Positions 1-6,719 of a DNA stretch of 7,375 nt are shown piece after piece (positions within the stretch are counted from its first letter, which is position 1; each line of letters opens with the position of its first letter). The notes under the pieces are model-generated. The model did no database searches. It saw only the letters and a list, made by a program, of their open reading frames with translations, and had not been told where the DNA came from. The DNA lies in NCBI GenBank assembly GCA_949840605.1, contig CATKXN010000139.1, positions 1-7,375 of the forward strand, in the 5' to 3' direction. The DNA is from an uncultured Alistipes sp. GTDB lineage: Bacteria; Bacteroidota; Bacteroidia; Bacteroidales; Rikenellaceae. The position numbers and the translations under genes were made by a program.

Positions 1-837
1 CGTGCATCCCAATACGGGATAGGCCGTCAGGGCGGCCTGCATGTGCCCGGGCATGTCGATTTCGGGGATCACCGTGATGCCGCGGTCCGCGGCGTAGGAG
101 ACGATTTCGCGGATTTCGTCCTGCGTATAGTAGCCGCCGTAGCGGTCGCCGGAATCCGATGCGCCGACCGGTTCGGAGGTGCGTCTGCGCCAGGCTCCCG
201 TCCGGGTGAGCAGCGGATAGCGGCGTATCTCGACGCGCCATCCCTGGTCGTCGGTCAGGTGCCAGTGCAGGACGTTCAGCTTGTGAAGTTCCAGCAGGTC
301 GATGAACCGTTTGACGGTCGCTGCCGGAAAGAAATGGCGGCTGACGTCGAGGTGCATGCCCCGGTAGCGGAACCGCGGACCGTCCTCCACGCGGCAGAAC
401 GGCACTGCCGGACAGAGCTGGCGCAGCGTTTGGCTGGCGTAGATGAAGCCCCGGAAATCGGAAGCCTCCACGCGGATGCCGTTCCGTCCGACATCGAGCC
501 GGTAATGTTCGCCGGGCAGCTCCTTGTCGACGATGAAGCGGATCTCCGCCTCGTCCTGCCGTGCCGCGGGAGAATTCTTCCGCACGGCGCCGGCCGCAGC
601 GTCGAAAAAGCGCAATACGGCCGCCCGGCTCAGGCTGTCGGCTGCGGGGTCCATCCACCAGGATGCGTCCTGCATTTCGAAAACGCCGTCATAAACCTCC
701 GCCGCGGCCGGGCAGGGGATTACCGGAAGCGTCGTCTCCCGGCGCGAGCAGCCGGTCAGCACGCATGCGCAAAGCATCGCTGCCGGGATCATGCGGCGGA
801 GAATCCGGGCTCCTGCCGGCATACAGATTCTGGTCAT
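1..837 (-). CDS. GH20 beta-N-acetylhexosaminidase lipoprotein, 3' truncated by window edge
   Basis: This frame is open from the ATG at 837 to the window edge and gives 279 residues with no stop, so the C-terminal half is missing. GH20 enzymes remove terminal beta-linked GlcNAc or GalNAc by substrate-assisted catalysis. Residues 1-30 form a lipoprotein signal peptide with an Arg-Arg n-region and lipobox LTGC (Cys30). The residues after it (SRRETT) are basic rather than acidic, which suggests a periplasmic-facing lipoprotein. About 40-150 matches the GH20 N-terminal alpha/beta domain. The catalytic barrel starts at YRGMHLDVSRHFFP (158-171), followed by LNVLHWHLTDDQGW (187-200), a GGYYTQDEI stretch (234-242) and PEIDMPGH (258-265). 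Arg159 and Asp164 sit where the family has conserved residues. The catalytic Asp-Glu pair should lie just beyond the window edge. The start is 4 bp after the stop of the GDPD gene (TGACACGATG), suggesting translational coupling. In-frame ATGs at residues 6, 16 and 21 exist, but the first gives the most normal signal peptide. The family call is firm; the exact substrate is not. Confidence 0.95.
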   Translation of the reverse strand, partial: MTRICMPAGARILRRMIPAAMLCACVLTGCSRRETTLPVIPCPAAAEVYDGVFEMQDASWWMDPAADSLSRAAVLRFFDAAAGAVRKNSPAARQDEAEIRFIVDKELPGEHYRLDVGRNGIRVEASDFRGFIYASQTLRQLCPAVPFCRVEDGPRFRYRGMHLDVSRHFFPAATVKRFIDLLELHKLNVLHWHLTDDQGWRVEIRRYPLLTRTGAWRRRTSEPVGASDSGDRYGGYYTQDEIREIVSYAADRGITVIPEIDMPGHMQAALTAYPVLGCT

Positions 838-841
838 CGTG

Positions 842-2755
842 TCACTTGTTTGATTCGGACAGTTTTTTCCGCAGGGGCCGTTTCGCCACGAAGTCGCAGA
901 AATCCTGATACAGTTCCGTATCTTTCGGATTCTCGGAATATTTCAGCGTATGCAGGCCGTGGCTCGACTGGTAATAGGCGATAGGGAGCTTCTCCCAGGA
1001 GCCGTATTTCCTGTAGGCTTCCATATACCCGCGGAGCCGTTCGCCGAGGCTCTCGGGACGATCCGCCGCGGCGCGTTCGTCGAATTCCATCTCCATCGCC
1101 ATCCCGTAGGCGATCGCGCGCTTGCAGGCGCTGACCAGACGCTCCTCGGGAAGCCACGCGTTGAAGAAATAGTTGGGCTGATACCAGGCGAAATCGAAGC
1201 CTTTCTCTTTCCACAGATTCCAGCCCGGAGCGTTGTAGTAGGGTATCCACGTGAATGGGTAGCCCTTGGCATGGAGATAGGCCGAGAGGTCGGGCATGAG
1301 CGTTCCCGATCCGGAGGTCTCCTCGGTGACGTAGTAGAAGCCGACCAGATCGACGTATTTGTATTTCTGCTTCCGGTAACGTTTCAGCACCTCGTCGATA
1401 TACCATTTGCAGGCGCCGAAGCGGTCCTCCGCACGGGTCATGTCGGCGACCCTGCCGTCCAGAAGCCCCCAGTAGGTGCTGCCGCCGGTCTTGGCCGCCG
1501 GATTCTTGAAGGGAATGGGATTGGGGATCGAGATGATGACCTGCCGTTTGTATCCGGGGTCGCCGATTCGCTCCGCAGCCTCGCCCACGGCCTGCTCGAT
1601 GGCGTCGAGACACTGTCCCGGTTCGAAATAGTAGTCGATGAGCTTCATCCAGTCGGACTGCGCCGCCGCCTGAAGCACGTTGCCGTCGTGGTCCCTGTGT
1701 CCGGGATCGAACGCCACGCCCGCGCCGAAATCCTTGATCTGCAGGAAGAGAAAACCGTCGAAAAGCCAGTGCTCCCTGCCGTCGCGGTCCGTATAGGTGA
1801 CGAAATCCCTGACCCATTTCTTGTCGTAATATTTCGCCTGCTCGCCGCCCGCATAGCAGAGCACGTAATCGCCCGCCGTAAGTTGTTTTTTCAGCTTCTT
1901 CGCCTTTTTCGCCTTCGCCTGTTTCATCCCGCCTTTGCGCACGAGTTCGCGGACGCCCTCTTCGGCCAGCACCCTGCGGGCCAGTTCCGGTTCGTCCGTG
2001 GTGAGCTGGTCGATATGCAGCGCGAGCACCTTGAGCATGTCGTCGGCGGCATCGACCGTCCAGGTGTTGACGCTGAAGCCGTGGTTGCGGGCCAGCCGGA
2101 GCCACTCCGGATCTTCGAGCAGCGATTTGTAATAGGTGTCGATGCCGTTGACGCGGTTGTCCAGCAGATCGTCCGTCGTTACGTTCTTGCCCAGATACTG
2201 GACCGTGAAGCCCGGGGCCGTTTCGGCCAGCAGCCGGCACTGGCGCAGGTAGAACGAGATGAACATCACCTTCGAGGGGGCGAACATCCCGTATTGCTTG
2301 AGTTTCTCGACCGTAAGTGCCACGGCGCGATCTTGAAGTTCTTCGGTGATGTGCCCTTTGAGTTCGAACACCAGCATTGGAAAATCCTTCCGACGGCTCG
2401 CATAGGCCAGAAAATCGTCCAGCCTGGGAATGGTTTCGCCGTTCTCCAGCCGGTGGCCGGCGATCTCGGCCCAGTCGGTGTGGTCGATCCGCTTGCCGTC
2501 GAGGGTCTCGTCGTGAAAGACGATCATTTCGCCGTCGGCGGTCATGCTGACGTCGAATTCCGTGCCCCAGAATCCCGCTTCGTGGGCGGCCCTGAACGCT
2601 GCCAGCGAGTTGCGTGCATGGCCGCCGGCTTCGCAGTTCCAGTAACCGCGGTGCGCCACGATTCCTACAGCCTCGGCTTCCGGGGCGGCATTGTCGGCTG
2701 AGATCGTCGCGAACGGGGCGAACAGGGCCAGCAGCGAGTAAAGTATGCGTTTCAT
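842..2755 (-). CDS. Secreted GDPD - DUF4855 fusion protein (phosphodiesterase plus uncharacterised domain)
   Basis: 637 residues. Residues 1-20 are a signal peptide ending ISA-DN. Residues 30-265 are a glycerophosphodiester phosphodiesterase domain, a metal-dependent TIM barrel that splits glycerophosphodiesters. Visible motifs are HRG (35-37), EFDV (66-69; Glu66 and Asp68 as metal ligands), FHD (80-82; His81), FELKG (130-134; Glu131 as third metal ligand), NTWTV (230-234) and TTDEP (252-256). The usual PENT box after HRG reads ARNS (47-50). A Lys/Ala hinge (about 278-291) follows. Residues 295-637 match DUF4855: DYVLCYAGG (296-304), LVGFYYVTEE (470-479), WIPYYNAPGW (503-512), FAWYQPNYFF (522-531) and GMAMEMEFDE (551-560). 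No function is established for DUF4855 to my knowledge. Its Glu/Asp-bearing strand-like motifs (Glu478, Glu555, Glu557, Asp559) suggest a glycosidase-like barrel, which is inference. The start lies 15 bp after the GH89 stop and has no clear Shine-Dalgarno sequence. Both domains look complete and join in one frame. GDPD substrates could be teichoic acid, deacylated lipid or another phosphodiester. Confidence 0.93.
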   Translation of the reverse strand: MKRILYSLLALFAPFATISADNAAPEAEAVGIVAHRGYWNCEAGGHARNSLAAFRAAHEAGFWGTEFDVSMTADGEMIVFHDETLDGKRIDHTDWAEIAGHRLENGETIPRLDDFLAYASRRKDFPMLVFELKGHITEELQDRAVALTVEKLKQYGMFAPSKVMFISFYLRQCRLLAETAPGFTVQYLGKNVTTDDLLDNRVNGIDTYYKSLLEDPEWLRLARNHGFSVNTWTVDAADDMLKVLALHIDQLTTDEPELARRVLAEEGVRELVRKGGMKQAKAKKAKKLKKQLTAGDYVLCYAGGEQAKYYDKKWVRDFVTYTDRDGREHWLFDGFLFLQIKDFGAGVAFDPGHRDHDGNVLQAAAQSDWMKLIDYYFEPGQCLDAIEQAVGEAAERIGDPGYKRQVIISIPNPIPFKNPAAKTGGSTYWGLLDGRVADMTRAEDRFGACKWYIDEVLKRYRKQKYKYVDLVGFYYVTEETSGSGTLMPDLSAYLHAKGYPFTWIPYYNAPGWNLWKEKGFDFAWYQPNYFFNAWLPEERLVSACKRAIAYGMAMEMEFDERAAADRPESLGERLRGYMEAYRKYGSWEKLPIAYYQSSHGLHTLKYSENPKDTELYQDFCDFVAKRPLRKKLSESNK

Positions 2756-2770
2756 ATGTCGTGTTTGAGG

Positions 2771-5059
2771 TTATTTGAAATCTTTTCTGTATTTGTCGTA
2801 CAATCGGCGGCAGACCGCCGTTTCGTCGTGTGTCGGCTCGGTCGCGTAGCGCTTCGAACCCTCCGCCCAACGCTGTTCGAAGGCGAGGCACCGGGTTTTG
2901 AACGCCTCGGCGTCGAACGGTTTCCCGGAGCGGAGCGAGGCGAGCTGCCCGGCGTAGAACATCGAGAAGCGTTTGCGGTAGAAATCGCCGACAAGCCCCG
3001 CCCAATGCTTGCTCGCATAGTCGTTCAGCGGGCTTCCGGGCTTGCCCCACAGAGTGATCTGCGTTTTCGCGTTCCATTCGTAGAGGGCTTTCTCCCGGGC
3101 GTGGGTCCCCAGTGCCCGGGCCGATTCCACCCAGGGGCCGAGCAGAAATTCGCGCCGCGTGGACAACAGCGCGTCAATCTCCCCGATCAGTTCCAGCACT
3201 CCGGCCGACCGGCGTTCGAACCGGTCGATGTCCCGGGCACGGTAGGCCTTCTGCACCTCGAAGTGCAGGCTGTCGAGCAGCTCCGCCATCGCCTGGCGCG
3301 TCACGTCCACCAGGTCGTAGCGGAATCCGTCGCTCGGGGCGAGTTCGTCCGCGCACGGCATCATCGAGTCCCAGGCCTGCAGCAGCGAGTCCCTTGCGAA
3401 GAAATTCCGCGGGCAGACCGGTTCCGAAGCGTCCGGCTCGAACGCGGGACGGAGCGTCAGCGCCGACTGCTTCCCGCCGTCGGGATTCGTATGGTTCGAA
3501 TAGACCGAATGCAGCAGGCTGCTCCATGCCTTTTCGATGCGGGCCGCGGTCTTCGCAGAGACATTCCGCAGGCCGTAGCGGTTCGTGAGATATTCCCGGA
3601 GGAACGCCTCCCGGTCCACCGGAGCGTCCTGCCAGACGTTTTCGAGCATCAGTGCAAAGATAAACGGATTTTGGTTGATTCCCTCCATAGTAAGTCCGAT
3701 ACCTTTCATGTTGCCGGCCGAGGGGTCGTGCAGCAGTCTGTGGGGCTCTTCGGCCACGGCGTCGGAGGTTCCGCACAGACACTGCCGCTGTCCGAAGTTC
3801 TGGAGCATGCACCAGATCCAGTTTTTCCCGAAAAACGCCCGGGCACGCTTCCATACGGGGTTGTAGTCGGCGAACAGGTCGAGCAGCAGCATCCGGTCGC
3901 CGGGGATGGGTTTGAGCAGCGCCTCGATCCGCTCCTCGCTCCAGAAGTCGGCCTGGTGATAGAACAGCCACGCCTGCATGAGCCACACGGCCTGAGGATC
4001 GACGGCCGTCATGCCGTCGTAAACCACCTTCGACATGGCCGATAGATATTCCGCGTCGGAGGCCGGGGGCAGGTTCTCGTTGAATGTGTCGGCCGTATAG
4101 AAATGGTTGGTGCCGTACGTGGCGATCTGCTCTTCGAGAAACAGTTTCGCGATCGTGCCGAACATCTCTTCCGAGGGGTTCAGCAGCGTCACCGCCGGAT
4201 AGTCGATCCACTCGGTCTTGCTGACCCGGACGCCGGGGAATTTCTTCTCGAAGCCCGGAGGCACGTGCCCGGTGAAGGCGGGGAGCACGGGCGTCATGCC
4301 GAGCGAACGTTCGCGGGCGAGGATGAATTGCTGAAGCGCCTCGTGCCGGTCGATGAACGACTGCGGCAGCGGGCCTCCCCAGCCGTCCAGGTTGCCCATC
4401 CAGAACCAGTTGAAAAACGCCGGACCGCTGAAAAATCCCTCCAGCTCCTTGTCCGTGAATCCGAGACGGCGGTAGACCTTCTGCCAGACCGTGTTCTGTC
4501 CCGTCAGGGCCAGTGGCATGTTGATGCCGTTGAGCGCCATGAAGTCGATCTCCTGCTGCCAGCGGGCCTCGTCCCACCAGCTGATCGAATAGTTGAACGT
4601 GCAGTAGTTCAGGTAGTAACGGTAGGCGTAGGGCGAGGCTTTCTCGACGCGCAGCGCCGGACGGGGCAGCTCGGAGGGGAGTTCCGTGCAGCTGCCGCAC
4701 CAGCTCAGATGAAATCCGCAGTACTGTTTGAGGTAGGTGTGGAGCGCGCTGGCCACGCTCACGCCGTTGTTGCCTTCGAGAACGATCCGTCCGTCGTCCG
4801 CCGTGTAAAATGCGAACCGGTCCTTGCCGTCCCGGCGTTCCGGTGTCACGACGACCTTGAAATCCCGTGCATGTCCGCCGGTGATCCGTTCCACGAGTCC
4901 CTCCGCGGCCGCCTGCTGCTCTGCGGCGTCGTATTCGGATTTCGGGACGGGGTTCTCTCCGCGGCAGGTGCCGCCGGCGCCGGTACAGAAGACGATTGCC
5001 GCAGCCGCGAACAGTGCGAGGCGGCGGAAGGGGCGGTCGTATGAGATGGTGTGATGCAT
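2771..5059 (-). CDS. GH89 alpha-N-acetylglucosaminidase (NAGLU-like), secreted
   Basis: 762 residues, a full-length match in layout to bacterial and human NAGLU. The enzyme releases terminal alpha-linked GlcNAc with retention of configuration; known family substrates are heparan sulfate ends and alpha-1,4-GlcNAc-capped mucin. Residues 1 to about 30 are a signal peptide (FRRLALFAAAAIVF). Cys25 and Cys32 have poor lipobox context, so signal peptidase I cleavage is more likely. The N-terminal alpha/beta domain spans about 44-135, the barrel about 142-490 and the helical C-terminal domain about 495-760. Family motifs are YYLNYCTFNYSISWWDE (148-164), GINMPLALTGQNTVW (178-192), FNWFWMGNLDGWGGPLPQS (216-234) and PAFTGHVPPG (260-269). 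Catalytic glutamates by family position are Glu328 (in TFNENLP), corresponding to human Glu316, and Glu459 (in TMEGINQNP), corresponding to human Glu446. The ATG at 5059 is the only Met before the barrel (next Met is residue 174). It lies 25 bp after the upstream stop, inside one operon. Nothing is missing; the natural substrate is unknown. Confidence 0.97.
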   Translation of the reverse strand: MHHTISYDRPFRRLALFAAAAIVFCTGAGGTCRGENPVPKSEYDAAEQQAAAEGLVERITGGHARDFKVVVTPERRDGKDRFAFYTADDGRIVLEGNNGVSVASALHTYLKQYCGFHLSWCGSCTELPSELPRPALRVEKASPYAYRYYLNYCTFNYSISWWDEARWQQEIDFMALNGINMPLALTGQNTVWQKVYRRLGFTDKELEGFFSGPAFFNWFWMGNLDGWGGPLPQSFIDRHEALQQFILARERSLGMTPVLPAFTGHVPPGFEKKFPGVRVSKTEWIDYPAVTLLNPSEEMFGTIAKLFLEEQIATYGTNHFYTADTFNENLPPASDAEYLSAMSKVVYDGMTAVDPQAVWLMQAWLFYHQADFWSEERIEALLKPIPGDRMLLLDLFADYNPVWKRARAFFGKNWIWCMLQNFGQRQCLCGTSDAVAEEPHRLLHDPSAGNMKGIGLTMEGINQNPFIFALMLENVWQDAPVDREAFLREYLTNRYGLRNVSAKTAARIEKAWSSLLHSVYSNHTNPDGGKQSALTLRPAFEPDASEPVCPRNFFARDSLLQAWDSMMPCADELAPSDGFRYDLVDVTRQAMAELLDSLHFEVQKAYRARDIDRFERRSAGVLELIGEIDALLSTRREFLLGPWVESARALGTHAREKALYEWNAKTQITLWGKPGSPLNDYASKHWAGLVGDFYRKRFSMFYAGQLASLRSGKPFDAEAFKTRCLAFEQRWAEGSKRYATEPTHDETAVCRRLYDKYRKDFK

Positions 5060-5084
5060 AATTCGTACTTTCGGCCGAAACCCG

Positions 5085-6452
5085 TTATTTCCGATAAAAA
5101 CCGATGGTGGATTTCACGGCGCGGTTCCCGCCGGTCGTGATGTCGTTCACGTGTTCGTCGCCGACCATCATGCCCGTCGAACCGCCTCCGTCGAGATTCA
5201 CCGCGCCGACGCATCCCAGACCTTTCATGATCATCGCCAGCTCCGTAAGGGTGGCGCCGCCGCTCCGGGCGTAACGGCCGTCGCAGACGAAGAGAATGAC
5301 CTTTCCGTCGGCCGTATATCCCACGGCGGTGCGGTCGGGCGATTCCCCGATGTTGAAGATGTCGTAGGGGATCATCTCGTAATTGTGCATGTAATACTCC
5401 TCGCCGCGTCCCGTAAGCGTGAAGTCGAACGGGCACTTGCCGTCGTAGAGCAGTACGGGCCCCGCGCTGACGGCGTATTTCGGAAGCCACGCGACGGCCG
5501 GAGCCGGCAGCGATACCGAAACCGGGGCGTAGAGCGCCTCGCCGATGAGCGAGGGCAGCGGACGTTCGAAATAATAGTTGACCGAAAGGCCCCCGGCCCA
5601 GTAGACCGCGGGCTTCCCGCTGTGGTCCACGCCGAAGATGCCGCGCGTGGCCGGGTAATAGGTGTCGTATTCGGGATGCGCGGGGCGCAGCGAACCGCGG
5701 TAGTCGGAGACACAGCCGTATTCCTTTCCGTCGACGACGGAAAGTCCGAGGTTCGTGCCCTGCGTCGTCGTCGCGAGGAAATAGGCTCCGTTGACCAGCA
5801 CGCAGCACTTGGCGTCGGCCGCGGCCTGGCGGTCGATCGTTTGGAGCGTGGGCGGGATGTTGACCTTCACCTCCACCTCTTCCTGCGACAGGTCGGCGAC
5901 GGCATACCATGCGTTGAAGGCGTGTCCGTTGAGCGGATCGGTCGTTTTGTAGACCGACACGGACGACGGCAGCGCCGAAGACTCTACCGGGGTCCAGTTG
6001 AAGGTCACGGGCTCGGGCTCCCTGCCCAGGGCGCCCTTGACTTCGTCGCTGTAATACACCTTGGCGCCGCTGCGGACGTAGGCCCGGAACGAGTAGCTCC
6101 GCCCGTATTCCAGCAGGACGTTCGGGATCACCTGCTTCATCTCCCTGCTTGTCGGCAGGAGGGCGGGGCCTTCCTGGTGCATGCCCGCAACGGTCGGATT
6201 CCCGGCGGTATTCCAGCATACGCCGCATTCCGGATTGTTGAGCTCTCCGAGGTTCGCGACTTCATACCCGATCACCACCGATACCGCCGTGGACTGCATC
6301 TCCGGTTTGATCGCGACGTAATTCTGTACGGGTCGTTCGGGTTCCCCGCCACCTGGTTCGCCCGGCGTGACGGGCGTGTTTCCCGATCCCGGGCTGCATG
6401 ACAACAGCCATGCGGCTGTCAGTAAAAGCGAAAATAGTTGGGTGTGAATCAT
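5085..6452 (-). CDS. Lipoprotein with FN3-like domain and NAGPA/DUF2233 phosphodiester glycosidase domain
   Basis: 455 residues. The start is placed at the ATG at 6452 because it is followed at once by a lipoprotein signal (MIHTQLFSLLLTAAWLLSC, Cys19, lipobox LLSC). The frame is open upstream to 6704, but that stretch is Arg/Pro/Ala-rich and would bury the signal. Upstream of this ATG is A-rich sequence (GATAAAAACC) rather than a Shine-Dalgarno sequence. Residues 20-43 are a Gly/Pro/Glu linker typical of Bacteroidetes outer-surface lipoproteins. Residues 44-140 resemble an FN3-like fold (CGVCWNTAGNPT at 76-87, YSFRAYVRSG at 120-129). Residues about 205-455 are the phosphodiester glycosidase domain: NGAYF (221-225), VVDGKE (239-244), RTAVGY (374-379), CDGRYARSGGATLTELA (390-406) and NLDGGGSTGMM (419-429). 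The family includes the human uncovering enzyme, which removes GlcNAc from GlcNAc-1-phospho-6-mannose; bacterial members may act on other sugar-1-phosphodiesters. It is the first gene of the tight four-gene run. The domain call is firm; the substrate is inferred. Confidence 0.93.
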   Translation of the reverse strand: MIHTQLFSLLLTAAWLLSCSPGSGNTPVTPGEPGGGEPERPVQNYVAIKPEMQSTAVSVVIGYEVANLGELNNPECGVCWNTAGNPTVAGMHQEGPALLPTSREMKQVIPNVLLEYGRSYSFRAYVRSGAKVYYSDEVKGALGREPEPVTFNWTPVESSALPSSVSVYKTTDPLNGHAFNAWYAVADLSQEEVEVKVNIPPTLQTIDRQAAADAKCCVLVNGAYFLATTTQGTNLGLSVVDGKEYGCVSDYRGSLRPAHPEYDTYYPATRGIFGVDHSGKPAVYWAGGLSVNYYFERPLPSLIGEALYAPVSVSLPAPAVAWLPKYAVSAGPVLLYDGKCPFDFTLTGRGEEYYMHNYEMIPYDIFNIGESPDRTAVGYTADGKVILFVCDGRYARSGGATLTELAMIMKGLGCVGAVNLDGGGSTGMMVGDEHVNDITTGGNRAVKSTIGFYRK

Positions 6453-6719
6453 TTCGTAGCCGGTTTTTATCTGTTTTTTCTTGTTTCGCCGCCCGTTTGC
6501 AGCGTTCGGCGATGATGTCGCCGGCGTGTCGTCCATTTTCCGGACTTCGGGACCGTCGTTCGTCGCGGACGTTCCGGCGCGCTTTAGGGACTGTCGGCCC
6601 GGCATACGGTCCAATGTGCCGAGGTCGGGTCCGGCAGCATGTCGTTGCTGTTTGCAGTATACCCGCCGCGGCCATGCCGGCCGCGGCGGGAACTGCCGGT
6701 TCAAAAGACCGTTTGCAAA
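6453..6719 (-). other. Intergenic region ahead of the four-gene operon
   Basis: This 267-bp gap is the only sizeable non-coding stretch in the window. Reading the minus strand, I see a strong hairpin near its upstream end (annotated separately) and three copies of TGCAAAC at 6717-6711, 6656-6650 and 6501-6495. There is an A-rich leader just before the phosphodiester glycosidase start. No match to the Bacteroidetes promoter consensus (TAnnTTTG with a TTG box about 20 bp upstream) was found by eye. The nearest is TAATTTG overlapping the upstream stop codon, which is one base short. The operon may therefore be read through from upstream, or use a promoter I cannot recognise. No small gene or RNA is supported here. 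Confidence 0.6.
6662..6690 (-). terminator. Perfect 12-bp GC hairpin, possible terminator or attenuator
   Basis: On the minus strand CCCGCCGCGGCC is followed by a 5-nt loop (GGCAT) and then by its exact reverse complement GGCCGCGGCGGG. It begins 29 bases after the stop of the discoidin-domain gene. The stem is entirely G/C and should be very stable in RNA. There is no U-run after it on either strand (the minus strand continues TATACTGCAAAC), so it is not a textbook intrinsic terminator. It could be a partial terminator that lowers expression of the downstream enzymes, a mRNA-stabilising 3' end, or a Rho-associated structure. The structure is certain; the role is inferred. Confidence 0.5.

Noticed and set aside
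276..494. 72-codon minus-strand frame inside the first 837 bases
   Set aside because: It overlaps the GH20 frame, which carries clear motifs and runs to the window edge.
950..2701. Long plus-strand open frame (583 codons) antisense to the GDPD-DUF4855 gene, with similar ones at 43-984, 2756-4045, 4103-5044 and 5151-6401
   Set aside because: They mirror real minus-strand genes, show no recognisable domain or signal, and are expected when third positions are G/C-rich and stop codons are rare.
834..3077. 747-codon minus-strand frame overlapping two genes, and the similar frames at 3174-4700 and 4846-6228
   Set aside because: Arg/Gly/Pro-rich translations in a shifted frame of the clear GH89, GDPD and phosphodiester glycosidase genes; no family motif.
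6453..6704. N-terminal extension of the phosphodiester glycosidase to an upstream ATG at 6704
   Set aside because: The extra 84 residues are basic and low in structure, and would place the lipoprotein signal peptide in the interior; the ATG at 6452 gives a proper signal.
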